64,000 nt of DNA from a bacterium D16-34 (GTDB lineage: Bacteria; Actinomycetota; Coriobacteriia; Coriobacteriales; Eggerthellaceae), in NCBI GenBank assembly GCA_003612515.1, contig RAZB01000001.1:372001-436000 (forward strand), read 5' to 3'. Of the stretch, positions 51,276 through 59,981 are shown one piece after another. How positions within the stretch are numbered: position 1 is the stretch's first letter; each line of letters opens with the position of its first letter. A program made the position numbers and the translations under genes. The notes beneath the pieces are model-generated. The model searched no databases, was not told the DNA's origin, and saw nothing but the letters and a program-made list of their open reading frames with translations.

Positions 51276-51351
51276 GGTCGGGTAGCTCAGTTGGTAGAGC
51301 AGCGGACTGAAAATCCGCGTGCCGAGGGTTCAAGTCCCCCTCCGACCACCA
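51276..51351 (+). tRNA. tRNA-Phe (GAA anticodon)
   Basis: Complete cloverleaf: acceptor GGTCGGG/TCCGACC (one G-T pair), D-arm AGCTCAGTTGGTAGAGC, anticodon stem GCGGA/TCCGC with loop CTGAAAA (anticodon GAA), T-arm with GGTTCAAGTCC, encoded CCA at the end. Confidence 0.96.
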
Positions 51352-51360
51352 TGAATGCAC

Positions 51361-51388
51361 AGCCCTCACCATTGGTGAGGGCTTTTTG
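51361..51388 (+). terminator. Terminator of tRNA-Phe
   Basis: AGCCCTCACC pairs with GGTGAGGGCT around a 2- to 4-nt centre and runs into TTTTTG. Confidence 0.9.
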
Positions 51389-51498
51389 TTGCCTGTAGCT
51401 CCCACTAACCAAAGACACCTTACCACCTAAGACTTTCATGGATCGAGCCGGAATCATTACTCTATACTATGAACCCGCAATTTCCTAAACACATGAAT

Positions 51499-51535
51499 GT
51501 GCACAAGGTCTTATCTATTCCCTTGTGCACTTTTC
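51499..51535 (+). terminator. Terminator-like hairpin in the leader of the second nhaC gene
   Basis: A perfect 10-bp stem, GTGCACAAGG (51499-51508) with CCTTGTGCAC (51521-51530), followed by TTTTC. It lies 37 bp before the start codon of the antiporter and about 30 bp after a possible TATACT -10 box. Its place inside the leader suggests attenuation. Confidence 0.6.
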
Positions 51536-51571
51536 AGCCATACAGCCACGAAACACACTAAAGGGGCAACT

Positions 51572-52906
51572 ATGCAAAAAGGCAATGTTAAAGCGCTTAT
51601 ACCTATCGGCGTATTTCTTGTTCTCTACCTCGGATTAGGCATCCTTTTTGAGTATGGCATGAACATTCCGATGGGCTTTTACAACATCCCGATTGTTGTC
51701 ATCTTTCTTGTTGCACTTTTGGTTGCTTGCTTCCAAAACCCCAAACTTACGTTTGACGAAAAGCTCTCGGTCATGGGCAAAGGGATCGGCGACAAAACCA
51801 TTGTTACTATGATCCTCATCTTTATGACCGCGGGTATTTTTGTTGGTACCGTCGGTCGCGACAGCGCCGAAAGCGTTGCTTATCTTTTGCTTTCCATCTT
51901 CCCCACGCAACTTGCCGTGGTCGTGTTGTTTGTGGTGAGCTGCTTCGTTTCAATCTCAATGGGCACCTCAGTTGGCACCATCACGCTCATTACCCCCATT
52001 GCAATTGCTGTCTCTGCTGCGTCAGGCTTTAGCCTCCCGCTCTGTGTCGGCTCTGTTATGGGCGGTGCGATGTTCGGCGACAACCTCTCCTTCATCTCCG
52101 ATACCACCATCGCCGCATGCCAGGGTCAAGGGTGCAAGATGTCAGACAAGTTCCGCGAAAACTTTAAGATTGCTCTGCCTGCGGCTCTCGTTACACTCAT
52201 TATTATTTTTGTGCTCTCCATGAACTCCTCAGTGAACGGAAGCGTGAACGAAAGCTATGACCTCATCCAGCTTATCCCCTACATCATCGTGTTGATTGGT
52301 GGCATTATTGGCATCAACGTCTTTGTTGTGCTGTTGCTTGGTATCGTGTCAGGCTCTCTTATTATGGTTGCAACTGGCGCAACTCCTGCCACTGAGCTTT
52401 TGGCGAATATGGGCTCAGGTGCAGCTGGCATGTTCGAAACTACTATGGTGGCAATACTTGTTTCTGCCATCTGTGCGCTCATTCGCGAAAACGGTGGTTT
52501 TGTTGCGCTTCTTAACGGCATTCGCAGCACATTCAAAACGCGCAAAGGCGGCCAGCTTGGTATGGGCGTGCTTGTTGTAGCAATGGATGTGGCCACGGCG
52601 AACAATACCGTCGCTATCGTGATGTCCAACCCAATTGCGCGCGAAATGGGCGAAACCTATGACATTTCGCCGCGCAAAACAGCATCGCTTCTTGATACCT
52701 TCTCTTGCGTAGCACAAGGCATCATCCCCTATGGCGCACAAATGCTCGTTGCGCTTTCAGCTTGCGCAGAACTTGGCTTTACCATTAATGCGTTCGAAGT
52801 GATGCCGTTTCTGTTCTATAACTATCTGCTGCTGATAAGCGTGTTGGTGTTCATTTTTATCATCCCAGATAAAACGCTGCGCAACGATGGTCGTCCTGCA
52901 AACTAA
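51572..52906 (+). CDS. NhaC-family Na+/H+ antiporter-like transporter
   Basis: A 444-residue membrane transporter with about eleven helices. Marks are FVSISMGTSVGTITLITPIA, CVGSVMGGAMFGDNLSFISD followed by TTIAACQGQG, and DVATANNTVAIVMSNPIARE. These fit the NhaC superfamily, in a shorter form than the paralogue at 37113. No soluble insert is present. The start at 51572 follows AAAGGGG; an upstream frame to 51497 overlaps the leader hairpin. It is convergent with the serpin gene. The cargo may be Na+/H+ or an amino acid; no stronger call is possible. Confidence 0.88.
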   Translation: MQKGNVKALIPIGVFLVLYLGLGILFEYGMNIPMGFYNIPIVVIFLVALLVACFQNPKLTFDEKLSVMGKGIGDKTIVTMILIFMTAGIFVGTVGRDSAESVAYLLLSIFPTQLAVVVLFVVSCFVSISMGTSVGTITLITPIAIAVSAASGFSLPLCVGSVMGGAMFGDNLSFISDTTIAACQGQGCKMSDKFRENFKIALPAALVTLIIIFVLSMNSSVNGSVNESYDLIQLIPYIIVLIGGIIGINVFVVLLLGIVSGSLIMVATGATPATELLANMGSGAAGMFETTMVAILVSAICALIRENGGFVALLNGIRSTFKTRKGGQLGMGVLVVAMDVATANNTVAIVMSNPIAREMGETYDISPRKTASLLDTFSCVAQGIIPYGAQMLVALSACAELGFTINAFEVMPFLFYNYLLLISVLVFIFIIPDKTLRNDGRPAN

Positions 52907-52908
52907 GG

Positions 52909-52964
52909 CACCCTAGAGTAGACACCTTAGAGCAGACGCCTTAAAGCAAGTAACTTAGAGCAAG
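52909..52964. repeat. 14-bp tandem repeat, four units
   Basis: CACCCTAGAGTAGA, CACCTTAGAGCAGA, CGCCTTAAAGCAAG and TAACTTAGAGCAAG follow each other without gaps in the 73-bp interval between the convergent nhaC and serpin genes. A partial fifth unit follows. Confidence 0.85.
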
Positions 52965-52979
52965 CACTAAAATGTATGA

Positions 52980-54407
52980 TTAGACGTCGATATTGTCGAC
53001 CGTACCAATAAACACCGGAAGGTTTGTTGGTACATGGACGATCATGTATACAAACGGTCGATCCAAATACACTTCGTACTTTTCGCGAGGAATATCAGGA
53101 GCTGCTGTAGCAGCGTCTGCCGTAATAACTGTTGCCGCTGCTGCCCTCGTTCCTGCTTCATCTACCTCAATAACAGCATTTTGTGTTGCGCTCGAAAGAT
53201 AGAAGCTTTCTACAGGCAAAGCCACACCATCACGCTCATATGGCGCATCTTCAAGCACGCTCCAAAAGTCTGCATTCAATTCGAAAGCATCAGTGATACC
53301 AAGCTCTTTCAGCGGTTCAACCAACTCAGTTCTGCACTCATCTGAAAACCGAGGTAGCCTTACCAAGACATCCGCAGAGCGAGAATAACCAATAGCCTTC
53401 CTTAAGGTTTCCCCAGAAAGACTCTCCACCACATCACGAGGCGTGCTGCCTTCAGCAGGCAAAAGTCCAACAAACGCAAATGAGGCGCCCTTATAATATT
53501 TAATGAAGCCAGAGGCATTGGAAAGCTCAACGTAGCAATCCTCCTCAGACTCCATAAAGGTAACCTTCTGAGTTTGTCCATTCGCGTTCGTAAATATATC
53601 TTCAACGAGGTCATCGTCTTCATACGCTAAACCCCATTGTGCGTCGAAGCTTGTCGCATTAACAAGAACGAGCGAGGTTAATGGCGTCAGTTCATCAAGA
53701 ACACCTGGAACCATTCCGTTTGTGTGGGAGTTTATCCATGAATTAATTTCGGCGACAGTTCGCTTTCCAAGCGTGCCTGTAAATATTTCTGCGTTAAATT
53801 GCGATGCGGTAGTTGCGAGATAGTCTTGCTTTACCGGAAGTCCATCGTCAACCCAAAGTGCGTTCGCAATGTATAAGTCTCTCGAATCGTCGTCGGCAGC
53901 TGTTAATGCTTGTTGCTCAAGCGATGCTAAAAGTGCGCGTAATGCGTCGTTCATCTCTTCAGATGTCATGCCCGTTGCGTCTTCAATCTGCGAAAGCGTC
54001 TGTCCTTGCGCGGCGGGCTCAATCAAGCCGAGAGCATAAGCTACAGACAAAGGCGAAACAAGCGTGTTGTTATCGTCATACGTTGCGTCAAACAATCGCA
54101 CCGAAAAATCAGCAAAAGCATCGGCTTGATCTGTCGTTATTACATCACTTGTCGGTGCAGGCTCGGCGGGATACTCAACCGGCTTAGATGGAGCGCATGG
54201 AGTGGTTGGTTTATCCGGAGCATCTGTTGAGGGTTCCTCGTGCAAAGATGACGATGTGCACCCTAAGGCGCAAAACACGAACACGCATCCCAGCATTGTC
54301 AAAAGTGCTATGCGCGATGCTGCTTGGCGCGAAATTGCTGTTTTGATTGATACGCTCTTATCTCGTAGTTGCCCCATGTTTGCCCTAAGAGTTTGCCGAG
54401 TTTTCAT
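52980..54407 (-). CDS. Serpin-family lipoprotein
   Basis: A 475-residue protease inhibitor of the serpin family, rare in bacteria. An N-terminal basic, then hydrophobic stretch ends in the lipobox ALGC, so it is probably a surface lipoprotein. A Pro/Thr-rich spacer leads to the serpin fold (NTLVSPLSVAYALGLIEPAA; ANALWVDDGLPV; LVLVNATSFDAQWG). The reactive loop hinge reads EAGTRAAAATVITADAA, close to the inhibitory consensus. Counting from the hinge Glu (P17) puts P1 near an Ala, suggesting elastase-type proteases as targets (inference). The end has PFVYMIVHVPTNLPVFIGTV. The RBS GAGAGGAG precedes the ATG. It may protect the cell against host proteases. Confidence 0.93.
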   Translation of the reverse strand: MKTRQTLRANMGQLRDKSVSIKTAISRQAASRIALLTMLGCVFVFCALGCTSSSLHEEPSTDAPDKPTTPCAPSKPVEYPAEPAPTSDVITTDQADAFADFSVRLFDATYDDNNTLVSPLSVAYALGLIEPAAQGQTLSQIEDATGMTSEEMNDALRALLASLEQQALTAADDDSRDLYIANALWVDDGLPVKQDYLATTASQFNAEIFTGTLGKRTVAEINSWINSHTNGMVPGVLDELTPLTSLVLVNATSFDAQWGLAYEDDDLVEDIFTNANGQTQKVTFMESEEDCYVELSNASGFIKYYKGASFAFVGLLPAEGSTPRDVVESLSGETLRKAIGYSRSADVLVRLPRFSDECRTELVEPLKELGITDAFELNADFWSVLEDAPYERDGVALPVESFYLSSATQNAVIEVDEAGTRAAAATVITADAATAAPDIPREKYEVYLDRPFVYMIVHVPTNLPVFIGTVDNIDV

Positions 54408-54464
54408 GAAACCTCTCCTCTCAGTCGTGCTTCACGAACTCTAGTCGCCGTATCAAGTTTTTAA

Positions 54465-55679
54465 TTACGCATCTAATGTGACAAGCGCATCAGTTTCGCG
54501 TGCAATACGCATCTCCTCGTCAGTTGTTACAACGCAGATCTTGATGGGGCTATCGTCAATCGAAACGATTCGATTAACACCAATTGCTCCTTCAACCTGG
54601 TTCTTTTCTTTATCCAAGATCATGCCCATATGAGCCAAGCCAGCAAAAATGCGCTCACGCAGCTCAGCAGAGTTTTCTCCAATTCCCGCAGTCATTACCA
54701 CCGCGTCTGTTCGTGTCATCGCCGCATAAAACGACCCGATAGCTTTTTGTACTTTGTAGACATACATGTCCACGGCCAGCTCTGCATCCTCGTTGCCCTC
54801 ATCTGCGGCAGCAAACACTGTTCGCATGTCGCTGCTGAGACCCGACACGCCCAAAATTCCTGAATCCTTATTCAGGATGCGATCCATTTCGTCAAAGCTA
54901 ATGCCTTCGCGACGCATGATATACGTCACAATCGCCGGGTCAATAGAGCCTGAACGCGTGCCCATCATCAATCCCTCGAGCGGAGTAAATCCCATCGTGG
55001 TGTCAATGGATTCGCCATGATTGACTGCCGTGATAGAACCCCCACTGCCCAAGTGACACGTGATAATACCCAAATCTTCAAGTGGCCGCCCTAACAGATT
55101 TGCAGCTTGCGCCGCCGCATAGCGGTGCGAAGTACCATGAGCCCCATAGCGGCGAATGCGATACTCGTCGTAGTAGCGCATCGGAAGCGGATACATGTAT
55201 GCTTTTGGCGGCATTGTTTGATGAAATGCCGTGTCGAAAACTGCAGCCTGCGGAACACCGGGCAGCTCTTCGCGCAAAAGCGCGATGCATGCATCAGCAT
55301 GGGGATTGTGCAAAGGCGCCAGCTCTTCACAAAGGCGCAGTTTTTCAAATGCCTCATCGTCCACTAAAACAGACGCCGAAAAGTACTCGCCACCAGCCAC
55401 GATACGGCTTCCAATAGCTTGGATATCAGACAGACTCTCAAGGGGGGATGCGGGATCTGTCGCCAAAAGATGCAAGAGCTTCTCTAGGCATTGCTCAACG
55501 GTTAAACCTGAGACATCAAAAACTTGCTTTTCGAAATCAGGAGCGAAGGCAACTTCCATAACAGCATCCGCGTCTCCAATGCGCTCAGCCAAGCTTTTCA
55601 TCAGACGAAGCTTTCCGTCTGTTTGAATCAGCTGACACTTCAGCGTGGAGCTACCTGCGTTTACTACCAGCACAATCAT
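54465..55679 (-). CDS. ackA: Acetate kinase
   Basis: A 404-residue acetate kinase (acetyl-phosphate + ADP to acetate + ATP). The first signature VLVVNAGSSTLKCQLI, the second signature around DTAFHQTMPP, HLGSGGSITAVNHG, and the C-terminal TAGIGENSAELRE are all intact. The length is normal. There is no phosphotransacetylase gene next to it in this window. It provides substrate-level ATP, in keeping with a fermentative or amino-acid-using life style. The RBS GAGAGGC precedes the ATG. Confidence 0.96.
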   Translation of the reverse strand: MIVLVVNAGSSTLKCQLIQTDGKLRLMKSLAERIGDADAVMEVAFAPDFEKQVFDVSGLTVEQCLEKLLHLLATDPASPLESLSDIQAIGSRIVAGGEYFSASVLVDDEAFEKLRLCEELAPLHNPHADACIALLREELPGVPQAAVFDTAFHQTMPPKAYMYPLPMRYYDEYRIRRYGAHGTSHRYAAAQAANLLGRPLEDLGIITCHLGSGGSITAVNHGESIDTTMGFTPLEGLMMGTRSGSIDPAIVTYIMRREGISFDEMDRILNKDSGILGVSGLSSDMRTVFAAADEGNEDAELAVDMYVYKVQKAIGSFYAAMTRTDAVVMTAGIGENSAELRERIFAGLAHMGMILDKEKNQVEGAIGVNRIVSIDDSPIKICVVTTDEEMRIARETDALVTLDA

Positions 55680-55781
55680 AGTTGCCGCCTCTCGTTTTCT
55701 TTTGTAGGTTCATTCTAAATCACAGAGAGCATTCGATTGTGAGCGTTCGTCAACAACTTGCAGCGATTTAAGCGCAGACAG

Positions 55782-55808
55782 AAAAAACGCCCGCATTGTC
55801 TGCGGGCG
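55782..55808 (-). terminator. Terminator of the radical SAM gene
   Basis: On the minus strand CGCCCGCA pairs with TGCGGGCG around 5 nt, followed by six T. From about 55845 to 55930, between it and the gene, lie loose repeats of CGCGAA-type words. Confidence 0.88.
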
Positions 55809-55935
55809 CTGTACGTATTTTTATGCGAGGGTGTGCAGCTTTATGGAGAAGCGAACCTACGCGAACTTGCGAAATTGCATGAGCGCGCGAAGCTACTTGA
55901 ACACGCGAAACTGCGCAAACGTACGAAACCACATG

Positions 55936-57249
55936 TTATTCGCCAAAGATAAGTTCGCGCTCTTCACCTACCAGTGCTGCTCGGGCTTGGTCGCGCAAGT
56001 TATTCACGCCGACAAAGAACTGTCGCATCATGACCACCATCAAATAGCGACCTTTTGGCGTAAGTGTCAGCTCTTCGTCAGTATTGGTGGCAAATGCACC
56101 ATTAGCTGCCATAAACGCCATCTCTGCGGGAAGTCCTACTTCAACCGAATAGCCAAAGTCACGTCTGAACTGCTTCTTATCAAGACGAAGACCAAAAAGT
56201 TGCATCATGAAACGATATCGCATTCGCTGCTTTTTTGAGAACTTTGCCTTCCCCATAAGCGACATTTTGCCGCTCTCGATTGCTTTGTTATAGTCAACCA
56301 CAGAAAACGTATTGACGTACAGCGTTTCGCCTAAATAGGTGATACCGCCGCTACCAACTGCTGGATATTCCTCGTAATCCACGACATATTCGTCAATCAT
56401 ACCGCGCCCGTCAACGTCGCATGCGCCACCGTTGCGGTTGAAGGTCCATGCGCTTCCATGGCTAAAGAGCGGGTTTTCGCCACCTGCTAAAAGCTCATCT
56501 ATGATCTCATAGAAGACCTGCTCGCGCGCATAATCAACTTTTCCAACAGTGCGCGCCAACGAGCGCTCAACACTCGGCGAAGCCATGAGCGGATAAAAGG
56601 TGGTTTGACTTGTGTTGCTTTGTATAACTTTTTCTATGTCGCTGATCAAAATATCTTCGGTCTGCGCGGGAAAATTGAAGATCATATCAACGTTAAGCGA
56701 GGTGAAATACGGACTTGCCGCCTGAATGCGCTCAAGAATTTCTTCGCCGCTGCCATATTTTTCATAGCGATCCATCTGCTTAAGGAGGCTATTATCAAAG
56801 CTTTGTACCCCAACGCTTAAACGCTGCACACGTCCCTGCAGCTTATCCAAGTATTCCGGAATAAGATGATTTGGGTTTGTCTCGGACGAAACCTCTTTGA
56901 TTGAAAATGTGTCTTTCGCCAAATCAATGGTTTCGCACAGCTCATCGAGCATGATTGTTGGGGTGCCACCGCCAATATAGAGACTATCGAAGTCATACCC
57001 CAAATCTTTGAGCATGAGCATCTCTTTGCGCATGTTGGCAAAATATGGTCGTGCGCGATCCTCAGCAAAGGGGAAGCGATTAAACGAACAATAAGGACAG
57101 AGGCGCTCACAAAACGGCACATGCATATAAAGCATGTAGCGCTGATTTGGAACAGGACCTGGAATGTGCGTTTCTTCGCAAGGTGTTAAGCGAAGGTATT
57201 GGTTAGTACATCCTCTAACAACTGTGCTGAGTAATCGTTCTGACAGCAT
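55936..57249 (-). CDS. Coproporphyrinogen III oxidase-like radical SAM protein (HemW/HemN family)
   Basis: A 437-residue radical SAM enzyme of the HemN/HemW/HutW group. The Fe-S/SAM motif is CERLCPYCSF (CxxxCxxC) in YMLYMHVPFCERLCPYCSF. It continues with LYIGGGTPTIM, SSETNPNHLIPEYL, RLSVGVQSFDNSLLKQMDR and DMIFNFPAQTEDIL. The last 120 residues form a helical HemN-like C domain. True HemN makes protoporphyrinogen, HemW delivers haem and HutW-type proteins degrade haem; the sequence alone does not settle which. The start at 57249 lies 1 bp after the purD stop; a longer frame to 57390 would overlap purD heavily. Confidence 0.88.
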   Translation of the reverse strand: MLSERLLSTVVRGCTNQYLRLTPCEETHIPGPVPNQRYMLYMHVPFCERLCPYCSFNRFPFAEDRARPYFANMRKEMLMLKDLGYDFDSLYIGGGTPTIMLDELCETIDLAKDTFSIKEVSSETNPNHLIPEYLDKLQGRVQRLSVGVQSFDNSLLKQMDRYEKYGSGEEILERIQAASPYFTSLNVDMIFNFPAQTEDILISDIEKVIQSNTSQTTFYPLMASPSVERSLARTVGKVDYAREQVFYEIIDELLAGGENPLFSHGSAWTFNRNGGACDVDGRGMIDEYVVDYEEYPAVGSGGITYLGETLYVNTFSVVDYNKAIESGKMSLMGKAKFSKKQRMRYRFMMQLFGLRLDKKQFRRDFGYSVEVGLPAEMAFMAANGAFATNTDEELTLTPKGRYLMVVMMRQFFVGVNNLRDQARAALVGEERELIFGE

Positions 57250-57250
57250 T

Positions 57251-58543
57251 TTATGCCCAGGCCTCCCTGCCAAGCGATGCGCGCTTACCAATGTCGCTGC
57301 GATATTGCTTGCCCTCGAAGTTAATGAGCGCGCATGCCTCGTATGCTTTTTCGCGTGCTTCCTCAAACGTGTCGCCCAAAGCAACAACATTAAGTACGCG
57401 ACCGCCAGCGGTGACTAACTCATCGTCGTAATTCTTCGTGGTTCCTGCATGAAATACCGTTACGCCATCAATGGTTTCAGCTTCATCAACGCCCAAGATC
57501 ACCTTGCCCTTTTCGTATGAGCCCGGATATCCTTCGCTTGCCAAAACCACGCATACCGCCCATTGGTCTTGCCATTCAAGCTCAATGTCTTCAGGGCGAC
57601 CCTCGGCCACGGCCGTCATGATGTCGACCAAATCGGTTTCAAGGCGCGGCAATACAACTTGCGTTTCGGGATCGCCGAATCGTGCATTAAATTCCAAGAC
57701 CTTCGGGCCTTGCGGCGTCAACATGAAGCCACCGTAGAGCACACCACGGTAATCTGATTCAAACGGATCTCGCGCAGTAGCTTCGGCAGAACGCTGCATG
57801 ATTTCTCGCATTTCTGCTAACTCATCAGCGGTAACTATTGGAACTGGCGAATAAACACCCATACCACCAGTGTTTGGCCCTAAGTCTCCATCGAAGGCGC
57901 GCTTGTGATCTTGTGCGGTGGTCATGCAGTGGGCTTGGCCATTTGAGACAAATGCCAAAAGCGAGCACTCAGGTCCGGTAAGGCATTCTTCAATAACAAC
58001 GCGAGAGCCCGCTTCGCCGAATGCACCACTAAAGCAATCTTGCAACGCCTCTTCGGCATCTTCAAACTCTTCGGCCACAATAACACCTTTACCTGCGGCA
58101 AGGCCATCGGCCTTCACCACGATAGGCGCACCCAGTTCGCGAACGTAAGCCAGCGCCGGCTCAAGTTCGGTAAATGTTGCATATTGAGCTGTCGGGATGT
58201 TGTTGGCTTCCATAAACGCTTTGCTGTATGCCTTACTTCCCTCAAGTTGCGCGCCTTGTGCATCAGGACCGAACACCGCAATGCCCGCTTCGCGTAAAAC
58301 ATCAGCAACACCAACAACCAGCGGAGCTTCCGGACCGATTACTACCAACTCAATGTTGTGTTCTTTTGCGAAGTCAAGCACAGCTTGCGCATCACACGCA
58401 TCCAGATCAGAAACGTTGGTTGCTATTGCGTCAGTTCCGCCGTTGCCCGGTGCTACATAAAGCTCATCTGTACGAGGACTTTTTGCAAGCGCCCACGTTA
58501 TGGCATGTTCTCGACCGCCGCCACCTAACACTAAAATGTTCAT
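57251..58543 (-). CDS. purD: Phosphoribosylamine-glycine ligase
   Basis: A 430-residue ATP-grasp enzyme (step two of purine synthesis). The N-terminus [20 protein letters not shown], the ATP-grasp Lys in [49 protein letters not shown] and the metal-binding [16 protein letters not shown] are all intact. Length and order of motifs are standard. It is followed after 1 bp by the radical SAM gene and preceded by purA (28 bp), so purA, purD and hemW-like form one minus-strand operon. Confidence 0.97.
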   Translation of the reverse strand: MNILVLGGGGREHAITWALAKSPRTDELYVAPGNGGTDAIATNVSDLDACDAQAVLDFAKEHNIELVVIGPEAPLVVGVADVLREAGIAVFGPDAQGAQLEGSKAYSKAFMEANNIPTAQYATFTELEPALAYVRELGAPIVVKADGLAAGKGVIVAEEFEDAEEALQDCFSGAFGEAGSRVVIEECLTGPECSLLAFVSNGQAHCMTTAQDHKRAFDGDLGPNTGGMGVYSPVPIVTADELAEMREIMQRSAEATARDPFESDYRGVLYGGFMLTPQGPKVLEFNARFGDPETQVVLPRLETDLVDIMTAVAEGRPEDIELEWQDQWAVCVVLASEGYPGSYEKGKVILGVDEAETIDGVTVFHAGTTKNYDDELVTAGGRVLNVVALGDTFEEAREKAYEACALINFEGKQYRSDIGKRASLGREAWA

Positions 58544-58571
58544 ATTTCAGGCCTTTCAGCTTGTTAGTTAG

Positions 58572-59888
58572 CTATCTATCCCAACCGCGCATGATCGTTT
58601 GTTCGCGATCAGGACCAACTGCAATAATGGTCACCGGCACACCAGCAACCTCTTCGATATATTCAACATAGCGCTGCGCGTTTTCGGGAAGCTCCTCAAA
58701 CGTGCGGCACTCGGTAATGTCTATACCCTTCCAACCAGGCAGTTCCTCGTATACCGGCTTCGCATGGAACAGTACGCTTTGCTGCATGGGGAAATAATCG
58801 TAGGTTTTGCCGTCGCATTCATAGGCGACACACACCTTGATGGTGTCGAACGCTGAAAGTACATCCAGCTTAGTAAGAGCTACATCGGTCAGACCATTAA
58901 CTTCAGCTGCATAGCGTGCGATGACTGCATCAAACCAGCCACAACGACGCTTGCGTCCGGTGGTAACACCAAACTCATGACCAACTTCGCACAGAGTTTC
59001 TCCTACAACAGCCTCTTCGCCCGTGCCGCCATCTTCCGGATAGCGCTGTTCGGTGGGGAAAGGGCCTCCGCCAACACGCGTTACGTATGCTTTTTGAATG
59101 CCAAGTACCCGATCAATTGCTTTCGGGCCAACACCAGTTCCTGTGCAAGCTCCACCAGCGCAACATGAAGATGATGTAACGTAGGGATACGTGCCATGAT
59201 CAATGTCTAACAACGTGCCTTGTGCGCCTTCAAACAGAATTGATTTATCTTCGCGAACTGCCTCGTTTAACAACTGAGCAGTCTCGGCCATATACTGCTT
59301 TAAAATGCGCGCATACGGTAGATACTCTTCGCAAATTTCATCTACGGTATAGGTGTGCAAACCATAAATGTTTTTGAGAATAGGATTTTTTTGAGCCAGC
59401 GCAGTTTCTACTTTAAGGCGGAAGATCTTTTCGTCCATAAGGTCTTGGATGCGAATGCCCTTACGAGCAACTTTGTCCTGATAGCACGGTCCGATACCGC
59501 GTTTCGTGGTGCCAATCTTGTGTTCGCCTAAGCGCTTTTCATCTGCACCATCTAAATCTTTGTGATACGGCATAATCACGTGAGCATCGCAAGAGATTTT
59601 CAGATTCTTACAAGAGATACCCTCGGCTTCAAGCATTGCCATCTCTTTAATAAGAACACCAGGGTCAACTACCACACCATTACCAATAACAGGTACAGCA
59701 TGATCATACATTACTCCTGACGGCATAAGATGAAGCGCCAGTTTTTTGTCGCCATGAATGACAGTGTGTCCTGCGTTGTTACCCCCTTGGTAACGCACCA
59801 CATAATCATAATCGCTTGCAATCAGATCAGTGATTTTACCTTTGCCTTCATCGCCCCATTGGGCGCCAACCAACACGGTGCTTGGCAT
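58572..59888 (-). CDS. purA: Adenylosuccinate synthetase
   Basis: A 438-residue enzyme converting IMP and aspartate to adenylosuccinate with GTP. Marks are [36 protein letters not shown] (catalytic Asp and His) and [14 protein letters not shown]. Further marks are [17 protein letters not shown] and [13 protein letters not shown]. The length is normal, and the RBS AAAGGA precedes the ATG. It heads the purA-purD-hemW-like operon. Confidence 0.97.
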   Translation of the reverse strand: MPSTVLVGAQWGDEGKGKITDLIASDYDYVVRYQGGNNAGHTVIHGDKKLALHLMPSGVMYDHAVPVIGNGVVVDPGVLIKEMAMLEAEGISCKNLKISCDAHVIMPYHKDLDGADEKRLGEHKIGTTKRGIGPCYQDKVARKGIRIQDLMDEKIFRLKVETALAQKNPILKNIYGLHTYTVDEICEEYLPYARILKQYMAETAQLLNEAVREDKSILFEGAQGTLLDIDHGTYPYVTSSSCCAGGACTGTGVGPKAIDRVLGIQKAYVTRVGGGPFPTEQRYPEDGGTGEEAVVGETLCEVGHEFGVTTGRKRRCGWFDAVIARYAAEVNGLTDVALTKLDVLSAFDTIKVCVAYECDGKTYDYFPMQQSVLFHAKPVYEELPGWKGIDITECRTFEELPENAQRYVEYIEEVAGVPVTIIAVGPDREQTIMRGWDR

Positions 59889-59981
59889 GATGCATGCATC
59901 CTTTCGCTGTGCCTTATACGGCGAACAGTTCTCCTCGGTTGTTACCTACAACCCTTGCATTATAGTATGGATATCCGTGTC

